A stretch of DNA of 64,000 bases from the NCBI RefSeq assembly GCF_018835585.1, contig NZ_JAHGVE010000008.1, positions 1 to 64,000 of the forward strand, written 5' to 3'. Shown in pieces: positions 13,309 through 21,298 of this stretch. The position numbers and the translations under genes were made by a program. This stretch comes from Pelorhabdus rhamnosifermentans (GTDB lineage Bacteria > Bacillota > Negativicutes > UMGS1260). Position 1 is the stretch's first letter. Each line of letters begins with the position of its first letter. The notes beneath the pieces are model-generated. The model ran no database searches and was not told where the DNA came from. It saw nothing but the letters and a program-made list of their open reading frames with translations.

Positions 13309-13518
13309 ATGACAGATAAGCCATTAAGTAACGATACTATTCATGTCTTTCATAAATTTGATCCTCGTACATTAACATGCAGATGCGGGATGACGTATGA
13401 ACAATATTTAAACATGAATTTAGGGCGAACAGACAGATTGATTAAGTCTTTGCCGCAAAATGGTGAAAGCCCAATTAAGAAAGTGTTTTCTGTATTAAAA
13501 CAAATGGTAAGCAGGTGA
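13309..13518 (+). CDS. Small phage protein, 69 aa
   Basis: ATG at 13309 with AGGTG upstream. Contains LTCRCGMTYEQY, a CxC motif near the start of a compact domain, and a basic C-terminal helix. Ends five bases before the small terminase gene, so it belongs to that operon. Not recognised. Confidence 0.55.
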   Translation: MTDKPLSNDTIHVFHKFDPRTLTCRCGMTYEQYLNMNLGRTDRLIKSLPQNGESPIKKVFSVLKQMVSR

Positions 13519-13522
13519 TAAT

Positions 13523-14413
13523 ATGGCAGTAAAAAAAGATTGGGAAAAGGCATATGAAGATTATAAGACCGGACAATTTACATATGATGATATTGCTAAA
13601 AAGTATAAGGTAAGCAAAGCATGTGTAAATAGTTGGCGAACTAGGCACTGGACTAAATTAGATAATGCAGATGTAATGCAAAACGGCAATGATAATGCAG
13701 ATACAATACAAGGTAGCGATATTGATATGCAAAGCGATATACAGCAAGAGCCTGTGAAGCTAGACGTGACAAGACCTACAGAGTTATTAGTACCAATCGT
13801 TACTAAGCAATTAGAGGACACTAACCCAGCATTGATATATCAAGAGTATAGTCGCGATAATCTACCACAGATAAGCGACCGAGAAGCACGGTTTGTTGAG
13901 GAATACATCATAGATCTAGACAAGAAGGATGCTGCCATCAGAGCAGGGTACAGTGTAGCCAATGCCGATAGCCTTGGATGCAGAGTATATGCGCGCCCAG
14001 ACGTTAACGCTCACATTCAAGTTGCACTTGCTGAAAGGCGAAAGAGAAGCGGTATGAACGCAGATACAGCGATTAGAGAATTGGGCAGAATTGGAAGAGC
14101 AAACCCTGCAAGAGTACTAATGGCTGATGGAGGGATAAACCCGGATGCAAGTGAAGATGATCTAGCGGCAGTGCAATCGGTTAAAGTAAAAGTAACACCC
14201 ACGAAGGATGGCGGTGAGATCGTCGAAAAAGAAACGCGCTTCCACGATAAGACACGCGCGTTAGAATTGTATATGAAAGCAGCGGGCATGCTCATTGACC
14301 GCAAACAAATAGATGTTACTGCCAAAGTTGAAGAAATGAGCGACGATGACAGGCTAAAACGTATCAAAGAACTACAGTCTCAATTGGCAATAGATGTAAG
14401 TGTAGAGCCTTAA
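13523..14413 (+). CDS. terS: Terminase small subunit, 296 aa
   Basis: N-terminal helix-turn-helix (about residues 8-42: DDIAKKYKVSKACVNSWRTR) for DNA recognition. Residues about 112-200 match the Terminase_2 type small subunit, with SDREARFVEEYIIDLDKKDA, AIRAGYS and a downstream helix-rich core. The protein recognises the packaging site and loads the large subunit. AGGTGATAAT precedes the ATG. Unusually, the large subunit does not follow: about 3.9 kb of replication and recombination genes lie between. Confidence 0.88.
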   Translation: MAVKKDWEKAYEDYKTGQFTYDDIAKKYKVSKACVNSWRTRHWTKLDNADVMQNGNDNADTIQGSDIDMQSDIQQEPVKLDVTRPTELLVPIVTKQLEDTNPALIYQEYSRDNLPQISDREARFVEEYIIDLDKKDAAIRAGYSVANADSLGCRVYARPDVNAHIQVALAERRKRSGMNADTAIRELGRIGRANPARVLMADGGINPDASEDDLAAVQSVKVKVTPTKDGGEIVEKETRFHDKTRALELYMKAAGMLIDRKQIDVTAKVEEMSDDDRLKRIKELQSQLAIDVSVEP

Positions 14414-14794
14414 TTTGTGTGTGTGTGGCGGACTTTCAGATATAATTGATAATGATGTTTAACAAACGTTGATATTACTGCATTTATAATGTAATCTTTT
14501 ACATATTAGATTACGTATGTGCAATGTAGAGCCTGATTTGGCGTGCAGATATAGCTATATTTATTGGCGGATGGTGCCGTTTAGCTATACCCCGCCCCGT
14601 CAAAAATTGTGGGGCAGTAGGAGTCCCTTTATCGCTGCTATCCCTCACTCACCTAGACTATAACAATATCTTACGTGCAACCCGCCCCACCGTTTTCCCA
14701 AAAATTACAATTTGGTCATAGGTTTGCTACTTCAAAAAAATTATAAATATTTCTCTATACGTGAAGCAAATTTACAGTACAAAGGAGCTCCATC
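14414..14794 (+). other. Non-coding stretch after terS; possible packaging or regulatory site
   Basis: No coding frame supported. Visible structure: TGTAATCT with AGATTACG-type inverted repeat at about 14490-14516, a TATAGCTATA palindrome near 14553, and a GCCCC/GGGGC hairpin at 14592-14614. A cos or pac site next to terS would be reasonable, but nothing proves it. Confidence 0.35.
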
Positions 14795-14956
14795 ATGAGT
14801 GAAAAAACACTTGAAGGCAGAGTAAGGACTACTGATGAAAGTTGCTTTATTTTAGGTAGCGATGGATATTTTGACAATTTGTTGTTCATCATGAAGCAAA
14901 TTGATGGTAAAACAGTTCGTGTTTCAATAGAGGTAATTGAAGATAGCATAATTTAA
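14795..14956 (+). CDS. Small phage protein, 53 aa
   Basis: ATG at 14795, preceded by AAAGGAG at good spacing; ends TAA 14954-14956. Beta-rich, Gly-poor, with alternating polar and hydrophobic residues; might be a small OB-like or SH3-like domain. Its position next to the replication initiator suggests a DNA-metabolism role only by location. Confidence 0.55.
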   Translation: MSEKTLEGRVRTTDESCFILGSDGYFDNLLFIMKQIDGKTVRVSIEVIEDSII

Positions 14957-15047
14957 ACAAAAAAGAAACTGAACAAAAGATTAAGAAATAAATTTGCGAC
15001 TAATTGCATTTGAATCCTTATGAAATATAGTCTGATTGCCATTTTAG

Positions 15048-15097
15048 ACCTGGGGTCATATCCCCCCAGGTGTTGGGGTCATATCCCCCCAGGTTTT
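15048..15097 (+). repeat. Tandem palindromic iterons before the replication initiator
   Basis: Two copies of a perfect-arm dyad: ACCTGGGG, eight bases, CCCCAGGT at 15048-15071, then a second copy lacking the first three bases at 15074-15094. Centre TCATATCC is identical in both. Position directly before the initiator gene suggests an origin or autoregulatory site. Confidence 0.75.
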
Positions 15098-15138
15098 TAT
15101 CAATTACATCGTATTATTATCAATTAGAAGGTGATAAC

Positions 15139-15702
15139 ACGCAAAACGTAAAGCAAACAAATGTATTTGTTAGCAGCGAAAGGTCCGGCAATAAAGAATT
15201 TGTAACTATTACAGATAGCGAAACAGGCGAGATAATAAATCAGCACTGGAAACAAACTAAAAATGGCGAATATGCAAGGCCACCGCAAGGCAAACAAGCA
15301 CATTTTTACAAGGTGTATGCTACAAACTGGCAAGACATTATAAAAAAGAAAAAGTTGAATTTTACTGAAGTAGGCTTATTTATGAGCCTACTTTCTTTTT
15401 TGGATTGGCAAAGCCCTTACATTGTCCACCCTGAAACACGTCAGAACCTATCGTGCAGCGGAATAGCAAAACTGCTTGCTACTGACAGGAAACATATTGA
15501 ATCTATCCTTGATCGGCTTTGTGAAAAGGGCATGATTGCTAAAGTTAACCGCGGAATAGGTTGTTCTTGCCATTTTATGCTTAATTCGAATGTTGTTCAT
15601 TTCGGTAAAAATATGCGTGATATAAACGATGCCAAGGTATTTAATAATTGTGCCTATAAACCGCCTGTTAGTATCAAATACAGAGAGGAAAAAGGAAAAT
15701 GA
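15139..15702 (+). CDS. Replication initiator-like winged-helix protein (RepL-type), probable ACG start
   Basis: The central part has a RepL-like layout: a domain with FTEVGLFMSLLSFL, followed by a winged helix (SCSGIAKLLATDRKHIESIL, then EKGMIAKVNRG). RepL proteins initiate Firmicute plasmid replication. The frame is open from 15070, but starting there would translate the palindromic repeats and has no binding site. The best-placed start is ACG at 15139, a few bases after GAAGGTGA, giving about 187 aa. No ATG, GTG or TTG occurs in frame there. The stop overlaps the next gene (ATGA). Confidence 0.55.
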   Translation, partial: TQNVKQTNVFVSSERSGNKEFVTITDSETGEIINQHWKQTKNGEYARPPQGKQAHFYKVYATNWQDIIKKKKLNFTEVGLFMSLLSFLDWQSPYIVHPETRQNLSCSGIAKLLATDRKHIESILDRLCEKGMIAKVNRGIGCSCHFMLNSNVVHFGKNMRDINDAKVFNNCAYKPPVSIKYREEKGK

Positions 15703-16232
15703 GATATCACTACACAGAAACCGAGCTTAAAAGCCTACTATCGTCCATAACAATCATCATAGACACTCGTGAAAATCAAAATCAGCATATTACTGACTAC
15801 TTAGACAAACATAAAGTCCCGCATATTAGTCGCAAACTAGATTACGGTGATTACACGGCTATGCTTCCGGTTAATTCCGACTTAGGCATTATGCGTGACA
15901 CATATTTTACTGACACGATAGCGATTGAGCGGAAAAATTCATTGGATGAACTGGCAAACAATCTTACCGCTGATCGTCTGCGTTTCGAATCTGAATTAAT
16001 ACGATCACACGGCTGCAGGATGTTGCTCATGATTGAATCTGGCGGATATGATGATATTATCAAACATAACTACAGGTCAAAGTACGAGCCTAAGAGCTAC
16101 ATAGCTACGCTTTCCACCTATACCGCAAGGTACGGATTGAATATTAACTTTATTCCGGCTGCGTACGCTGGAAATTTTATTTTGTTTAATTTGCTGTACC
16201 ATTGTAGAGAATATTTAAAAAATAATTGTTAA
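15699..16232 (+). CDS. ERCC4/XPF-type nuclease, 177 aa
   Basis: Catalytic pattern of ERCC4 nucleases is visible: IIIDTREN near residue 20, GDYT near 50, and the IERKNSLDELANNL signature near 70-83 (GDX(n)ERKX3D type). A later RLRFESEL and a beta strand MLLMIESG complete the core. Such single-domain phage nucleases cut branched or flap DNA during replication or recombination. Overlaps the initiator gene by four bases. Confidence 0.85.
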   Translation: MRYHYTETELKSLLSSITIIIDTRENQNQHITDYLDKHKVPHISRKLDYGDYTAMLPVNSDLGIMRDTYFTDTIAIERKNSLDELANNLTADRLRFESELIRSHGCRMLLMIESGGYDDIIKHNYRSKYEPKSYIATLSTYTARYGLNINFIPAAYAGNFILFNLLYHCREYLKNNC

Positions 16233-16262
16233 TAATTAATATATTTCCTTGCATTACTAATC

Positions 16263-16301
16263 TTTATATGTAATAATGAGTATAGAAAGATTACATATAA
16301 A
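16263..16301 (+). repeat. 12-bp perfect inverted repeat before the recombinase gene
   Basis: TTTATATGTAAT (16263-16274) and ATTACATATAAA (16290-16301) are exact reverse complements 15 bases apart, just before the ribosome binding site of the recombinase. A role as operator or recombination site is inference; the spacer is long for a typical Xer site. Confidence 0.7.
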
Positions 16302-16314
16302 AGAGGTTATGATA

Positions 16315-16887
16315 ATGGGAGCAGCTAAAAATAGTTGTATTACAGTAGAACCGATTCGAGACTTGAAACAGCTCAATGATATGAAAGAATATCTTCTCGA
16401 ACACAACGAGCGTGATTATCTTATGTTTGTACTTGGTATTAATTCGGGGCTTCGTATATCTGACCTATTAAAATTAACCGTTGAAGATGTTCAAGACGGC
16501 ATAGTAACTATTCGAGAACAAAAAACGAGTAAAGTGAAACAGTTTGCTTTATCTGATACATGTAAAGAAGCTATCAATCATTACTTGACAGCCGCGGGGT
16601 TAACCACAGGGACGCTTTTCCCTAGTGCTAAAGGAAACAGCAAGCCAATATCAAAAGTTCAAGCATGGCGGATTCTTAATAAGGCGGCTGACTGGGTGGG
16701 AATTACTGAAAATATAGGTACTCACACTCTTAGAAAAAGTTTTGGCTATCATGCGTGGCGTAGAGGTGTAGACATAGGATATTTGCAAAGTTGCTTTAAT
16801 CATTCGTCACAGGCTATTACAATGCGTTATATAGGCATTACACAAGATGAGCTTAACGAAAAGGTTTATTCTAAAATGAATCTATGA
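16315..16887 (+). CDS. Small tyrosine recombinase (XerC/D-like), 190 aa
   Basis: The catalytic residues are all present: Arg in INSGLRISDLLKL, the HTLRKSF His-Arg pair, the His of FNHSS and the Tyr of MRYIGI. The N-terminal DNA-binding domain is very short, as in the compact Firmicute family of about 190 aa. Start at ATG 16315 follows AGAGG; in-frame ATGs at 16276 and 16309 are alternatives. It sits mid-genome, far from the attachment site at 47.4 kb, so it more likely resolves multimers or acts on a local site than integrates the prophage. Confidence 0.85.
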   Translation: MGAAKNSCITVEPIRDLKQLNDMKEYLLEHNERDYLMFVLGINSGLRISDLLKLTVEDVQDGIVTIREQKTSKVKQFALSDTCKEAINHYLTAAGLTTGTLFPSAKGNSKPISKVQAWRILNKAADWVGITENIGTHTLRKSFGYHAWRRGVDIGYLQSCFNHSSQAITMRYIGITQDELNEKVYSKMNL

Positions 16888-16900
16888 GGAGATGACTATT

Positions 16901-17050
16901 ATGCTAGTATTAGTATTCTTCGCGGCAATATTTTGGTTGGTAATCTTCAATATGCTAGGCGTAAAGAATCCGCCGCATAGAGGTGCTAGAAGCGGTCAAC
17001 TCCGCGCTAGGTATTCTTTGAATCGTATGAGAAGGGGGAAGTTTTTTTGA
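16901..17050 (+). CDS. Small single-span membrane protein, 49 aa
   Basis: ATG at 16901 with ATGAGGAGATG upstream. Residues 1-20 form one hydrophobic segment (MLVLVFFAAIFWLVIFNMLG), followed by a strongly basic tail. Its stop overlaps the TTG start of the next gene. Function unknown. Confidence 0.55.
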   Translation: MLVLVFFAAIFWLVIFNMLGVKNPPHRGARSGQLRARYSLNRMRRGKFF

Positions 17051-17238
17051 AAAAGTTACAGAATGAAATGTTTGTACACAGCGTTAAAATTAGGACTAAT
17101 CGATTTTGTTCTACACTAAACGATATAGAGATTAATGGTGATTGCGGGTCCAATGTTACTTTAAAAATGGCAGATGGTGATTATAGCAGGTTTGCAGGAA
17201 AGCGTGTCTGCATAACGATTGAGGCAGTAGAAGGATGA
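17047..17238 (+). CDS. Small phage protein, 63 aa
   Basis: TTG start at 17047 after AGGGGGAAG. Predicted all-beta domain with alternating residues. Stop overlaps the next ATG. Not recognised. Confidence 0.5.
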   Translation: MKKLQNEMFVHSVKIRTNRFCSTLNDIEINGDCGSNVTLKMADGDYSRFAGKRVCITIEAVEG

Positions 17239-17396
17239 TAAAATTTATTTCTAACAATGATTATTTTGATGAAAATGGTCAATTACAATATACTGGATAT
17301 GGATCATCACAAGAAAAGATTAATTCATATGGTAAAAGTCCGGTTGAAAAAATATTTCCGTTTTTGGTTAATTTGTTTAAACCAAACAAAGATTAA
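17235..17396 (+). CDS. Small phage protein, 53 aa
   Basis: ATG at 17235 overlaps the previous stop (ATGATAA context), AGAAGG upstream. Polar, Tyr- and Asn-rich, ending in a hydrophobic FPFLVNLFKP helix. Function unknown. Followed by a terminator. Confidence 0.5.
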   Translation: MIKFISNNDYFDENGQLQYTGYGSSQEKINSYGKSPVEKIFPFLVNLFKPNKD

Positions 17397-17400
17397 TTCA

Positions 17401-17434
17401 AGTCAACATTCAATTTGAGTGTTGGCTATTTTTA
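17401..17434 (+). terminator. Intrinsic terminator
   Basis: Stem AGTCAACATTC/GAGTGTTGGCT, loop AATTT, then ATTTTT. Confidence 0.75.
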
Positions 17435-17462
17435 TGTCCAAAAATAATAGGAGCGTGATTCG

Positions 17463-17942
17463 ATGACCTATACAAACGACGAAATTAATAATACTGTTGA
17501 GACAATCATCAAAAAGTATTATACATATAGAGCTATGGCCCAACTTGATAAAGAGGACTTGAAAGATTTATTCGCAAAAGGAACAGCCAGTTATGATGGT
17601 ATGCCACACGGGACAGACGTAACGGACCAGACTCTTAACCTTGTAGAGCGTCGAAATGAGCCTACCCTCAACATGAAACGTGCAAGAGCTATCGAGATTA
17701 TATACGACAGCTTAAAAGCTGATTTGAAAGAGTTTTGTAAGTTATATTTCTTTGAACAGAATACAATGACTGAAGTAAAAGTGTATATGCACATTGAAAA
17801 AGACAAATTTTATGGTTTGAAAAATGCAGTAGTGAAAAAATACCGTGATTTATTGCCATGGAGGAATTTTGGAGAGCAAAAAGAAGATATGCAGATAAAT
17901 AACCGACAAAAAACAGAAGTTTTACCGAACAAAACGGCTTAA
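17463..17942 (+). CDS. Phage sigma-like late transcription regulator, 159 aa
   Basis: Helical protein of the RinA/ArpU-like group that sits just before terminase and structural genes in many Firmicute phages. It has an N-terminal KYYTYRAM helix, the YDGMPHGT loop shared with the protein at 6362, and a C-terminal region-4-like segment (MTEVKVYMHIEKDKFYGLKN). Such factors activate late packaging and structural genes, which begin 400 bases downstream. Specific promoter not identified. Confidence 0.7.
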   Translation: MTYTNDEINNTVETIIKKYYTYRAMAQLDKEDLKDLFAKGTASYDGMPHGTDVTDQTLNLVERRNEPTLNMKRARAIEIIYDSLKADLKEFCKLYFFEQNTMTEVKVYMHIEKDKFYGLKNAVVKKYRDLLPWRNFGEQKEDMQINNRQKTEVLPNKTA

Positions 17943-17977
17943 ATGCCTGTTATAATTACATTATAGAAAGTCTGCGA

Positions 17978-18005
17978 AGCTGCCGATAAGGGCGGCTATT
18001 TTTTA
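17978..18005 (+). terminator. Intrinsic terminator
   Basis: AGCTGCC/GGCGGCT stem around GATAAG followed by ATTTTTT. Confidence 0.65.
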
Positions 18006-18038
18006 TGCCTTAATATGAATATTGGAGCGTGAACACGT

Positions 18039-18329
18039 ATGTGCAAAACTATTATCCTCGAACTAAGCGAATGTGATGCCGCTACTCTGCATGAAATTAT
18101 CACAAGAGCCGAATATCCAATTGGCTCAGACGAGGCTTTTGTCGGCCATGATGTACTGTGCGATATTGAAGAACAGTTGAGCGTAGGGGAAAAGGATGAA
18201 ATTGACTCGCCTTCTGTTGAACTGAAATTTAATCCGTATCTCAGTAAAGAACAGATTGAGCAGATGGAGAAAGACATTATGAAAGATGCTATGAGTTTTC
18301 AATCGAATAGATTTAACTCCTGTAGATAA
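18039..18329 (+). CDS. Acidic phage protein, 96 aa
   Basis: ATG at 18039; GGAGCGTG upstream is a fair binding site. Strongly acidic, two helices separated by a proline. Located directly before the large terminase gene, but no function is evident. Confidence 0.6.
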   Translation: MCKTIILELSECDAATLHEIITRAEYPIGSDEAFVGHDVLCDIEEQLSVGEKDEIDSPSVELKFNPYLSKEQIEQMEKDIMKDAMSFQSNRFNSCR

Positions 18330-18354
18330 TACCGTACTCCTAGCGAGTGTTTTT

Positions 18355-19845
18355 TTGTTGAAAAAAGTTGGTGATATTGTGCCTACACAATCAGAATTAA
18401 TGGACGAATATATTGCCTTACTTGAAAAAGAAGTAAAGGTAAAAGAATCAAATAAAGCATTTCAACCGCAACCCGGGCCGCAAACCGATTTTTTAAATTC
18501 TACGGCTGATATTACTATATATGGCGGGGCGGCAGGCGGTGGCAAGTCGTATGCCTTACTATTATCTTGTTTAAAAGACATAGATAATCCCCGCTATGGT
18601 GCTGTTATCTTTCGTAGAACGTCAACTCAAATATTTGGTGAAGGCGGTCTTTGGGATGAAGCTACAAACCTTTACCGTCTTAAAGGTGGCATTGGTGTAC
18701 AATCTCCAAGGGCAACAATTAAATTTCCCTCAAGGGCAAAAGTTACATTTGCCCATTTACAATATGAGGATAATGTTCATGATTGGGATGGTTCACAGAT
18801 TGCAGTTATAGCGTTCGATGAATTATGCCACTTTGAACGTAGCCAGTTTATGTATATGATGAGTAGAAATAGAAGCAATAGCGGTGTAAAAAACCGAATT
18901 ATTGCAACTTGTAACCCTGATGCCGATAGTTTCGTGGCAAGATTAATTGAATGGTATATTGATGAAAATGGTTTTCCAATTAAAGAACGGTCAAATAAAA
19001 TACGATATTTTATTGTTTTAGATGATGATTTTAAATGGGCTAATTCAAAGCAGGAATTAGTTGAACAATATGGGGTTAAAAAAGAAATAATTAAATCATT
19101 TACGTTTATAGCATCAAGTGTATATGACAATAAAATTATGATGGAAAAAAATCCACAATATGAAGCTAATTTGAACGCTCAAAATACAGTGCAAAAAGGC
19201 CGTTTGTTATATGGTAACTGGAAGATAAAGCCGTCAAGCGGATTATATTTCAGAAAAGATCAAGTTCAGGTGGTGCCTAGTATTCCTTGTAATTTGGTAA
19301 AAGTAGTTAGGGCATGGGATTTGGCGGCAACTATACCAACTCCTAAGAACCCTTCTCCTGATGCCACAAGCGGAGTTTTAATGGGCTTGTTAGAAGACGG
19401 AAGATACATTGTACTTGATAACGTGTGGGGCCAATGGCAATCATCTGATGTTCGTACAAAAATACATGCAACAGCAATAAAAGATAATACCAAATATGGG
19501 AAAGTAAACATTCATTTGCCACAAGACCCGGCGCAAGCAGGAAAAGAGCAAGCACAGTCATATATTGCTCTTTTATCTGGATTTGTTGTTAAAGCCGAAC
19601 GTATGACCGGAGATAAAATAACGCGAGCAGAACCATTTAGTTCGCAATGGCAGGCCGGGAACGTCCTTGTTCTGGCAGGACCGTGGAACGGGGCATATTT
19701 TACCGAAATGGAAGCTTTCCCAGAAGGTTCACATGATGATAGAGTAGATTCTAGCAGTGACTCATTTACTGAATTACAAACAGGGGCTAAAATTCACATC
19801 GTTTCTCCCTTGTCCATCGAAAAAGAATCCTACTGGACGGCGTAA
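18355..19845 (+). CDS. terL: Terminase large subunit, 496 aa
   Basis: DNA-packaging motor ATPase and nuclease. Walker A GGAAGGGKSY near residue 57, Walker B IAVIAFDEL near 140, coupling motif around ATCNPD. The C-terminal RNase H-like nuclease carries its acidic residues at RAWDLAAT and in the DDRVDSSSDS segment near the end. Length is normal. Start is uncertain: TTG 18355 or 18358, or GTG 18379, which has GGTGAT at good spacing. It is separated from terS by a 3.9-kb island. Stop lies 15 bases before the portal gene. Confidence 0.93.
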   Translation: MLKKVGDIVPTQSELMDEYIALLEKEVKVKESNKAFQPQPGPQTDFLNSTADITIYGGAAGGGKSYALLLSCLKDIDNPRYGAVIFRRTSTQIFGEGGLWDEATNLYRLKGGIGVQSPRATIKFPSRAKVTFAHLQYEDNVHDWDGSQIAVIAFDELCHFERSQFMYMMSRNRSNSGVKNRIIATCNPDADSFVARLIEWYIDENGFPIKERSNKIRYFIVLDDDFKWANSKQELVEQYGVKKEIIKSFTFIASSVYDNKIMMEKNPQYEANLNAQNTVQKGRLLYGNWKIKPSSGLYFRKDQVQVVPSIPCNLVKVVRAWDLAATIPTPKNPSPDATSGVLMGLLEDGRYIVLDNVWGQWQSSDVRTKIHATAIKDNTKYGKVNIHLPQDPAQAGKEQAQSYIALLSGFVVKAERMTGDKITRAEPFSSQWQAGNVLVLAGPWNGAYFTEMEAFPEGSHDDRVDSSSDSFTELQTGAKIHIVSPLSIEKESYWTA

Positions 19846-19860
19846 GAAAGGAGGAAGAAC

Positions 19861-21285
19861 ATGGCAGAAACAGATACGGAAGTTAATAGACCCGTTACTC
19901 CAATGGCAGAAGTCGGTATTTCAGGCTTGCAGAGATTTTCTGGTTGGACTGATGAAGAATGGCTTAAGGATTTGCGTGGCTTAAATGGTGTAAAACGGTA
20001 TAAAGAGATGCGCGACAATGATGCTATTGTTGGCGCATTTTTATTTGCTATTGAAATGCTCATTAGACAGGCTCCTTGGAATACAGAAGCAGCAAGCGAC
20101 GAAGAAGCAGACACCCATGCGGCACAATTCTTAAAAGAATGCCTGTTTGAGGATATGGAAATGACATTTCACGAATTGATATGTGATGCGCTGTCTATGC
20201 TCCCATTTGGTTGGGCCTATCATGAAATAGTATTTAAAAAGCGCATGGGCGATACTGGCGATCCGACAACACAAAGTAAATTCAACGATGGGCGCATAGG
20301 ATTTCGCAAAATAGCTCTTAGAGCGCAAGAAACTTTCTTAGAATGGGAATTTGCACCGAATAACGATCTGCTAGGCATGTGGCAGAACTCGCCGCCTGAT
20401 TATAAAAGACGGTTTATTCCGTTTAGTAAGTCGGTGCTGTTTAGAACACGTTCGCCTAAGAATAACCCTGAAGGCCGTTCAATTCTTCGTAATGCGTGGC
20501 GTTCTTACTATTTCAAAAAGCGTATGGAAGAAATTGAAGCTATCGGCATTGAGCGTGACTTAGCAGGTTTGCCGGTCGTAAAAGTTCCGCCACAAATGCT
20601 TGATGCTAATGCTAGTGAAGACGAAAAGAAGGCATTGCAGTCTTATAAACAATTGGTAACAAGTATTCGACGTGATTCTAACGAGGGAGTTGTTTTTCCT
20701 GCTGAAGATACACCAGAAGGTAAAAAAACTGGCTATTCGTTTGAATTAGTATCATCTAGCAGCCGCCGCCAATTCGATACAAGCAAAATAATTGAACGTT
20801 ATGATCGGCGCATTGCAATGACAGTGTTAGCCGATTTTATTTTTCTTGGGCAAACTGGTGACGGTTCTATGGCCTTGTCAGTTGATAAAACGAAGATGTT
20901 CTCAGCAGCAATCGGCTCTATTTTAGACACGATATGCGAAACGCTGAATAACAAGGCAGTTCCGATGTTGTTTAAGCTTAATTCATTTACTGGACTAACC
21001 GGATTGCCTAAATTAGTTCACGAAAATATTGATTCTATTGATGTTGGCGTATTAGGTCAGTTCTTAAATAACTTCTCTGCTGCCGGTGCTCCATTAATGG
21101 GTACTCCCGAAGACCCAAATGTGGCATTAGTTAATCATGTATTGACCAAAATACTTCATTTGCCCGGAATGACAGAAGAACAAATTAAGAATGGTTTGGC
21201 AGCGAGGAAAGCAAAACAGCAAGATTCATCAGATCCACAGTTACAATATGCGGATGATAATACCAAAACGAAAAACGATCCATGA
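19861..21285 (+). CDS. Portal protein (DUF935/Gp29-like), 474 aa
   Basis: Resembles the Mu-type Gp29/DUF935 portal family: an N-terminal MRDNDAIVGAFLFAIEMLIR segment, PFGWAYHEIVF near residue 120, then ERDLAGLPVVKVP and an IERYDRRIAMTVLADFIFLG core. Forms the dodecameric ring at the capsid vertex through which DNA is packaged. AAAGGAGGAA binding site. The C-terminal tail is polar. Confidence 0.9.
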   Translation: MAETDTEVNRPVTPMAEVGISGLQRFSGWTDEEWLKDLRGLNGVKRYKEMRDNDAIVGAFLFAIEMLIRQAPWNTEAASDEEADTHAAQFLKECLFEDMEMTFHELICDALSMLPFGWAYHEIVFKKRMGDTGDPTTQSKFNDGRIGFRKIALRAQETFLEWEFAPNNDLLGMWQNSPPDYKRRFIPFSKSVLFRTRSPKNNPEGRSILRNAWRSYYFKKRMEEIEAIGIERDLAGLPVVKVPPQMLDANASEDEKKALQSYKQLVTSIRRDSNEGVVFPAEDTPEGKKTGYSFELVSSSSRRQFDTSKIIERYDRRIAMTVLADFIFLGQTGDGSMALSVDKTKMFSAAIGSILDTICETLNNKAVPMLFKLNSFTGLTGLPKLVHENIDSIDVGVLGQFLNNFSAAGAPLMGTPEDPNVALVNHVLTKILHLPGMTEEQIKNGLAARKAKQQDSSDPQLQYADDNTKTKNDP

Positions 21286-21298
21286 AAGGAGAATGGTA

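Noticed and set aside
14017-14367. 116-codon antisense frame in terS and similar long antisense frames across the structural genes
   Set aside because: These are shadows of well-supported genes, lack binding sites and have unlikely amino-acid composition.
15048-15097. CRISPR-like repeats
   Set aside because: Only two adjacent copies without spacers; the dyad symmetry and position fit iterons or an operator. No CRISPR array or cas gene was seen in the window.
16315-16887. Tyrosine recombinase as the integrase of the whole prophage
   Set aside because: It is about 31 kb from the attachment junction, in the middle of a replication island, and is of the compact Xer-like type. The real integrase is expected near the left end outside the window.
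18355-18381. Fixing a single start for the large terminase
   Set aside because: TTG 18355, TTG 18358 and GTG 18379 are all possible; only the last has a good binding site, but homologue alignment would be needed to decide.
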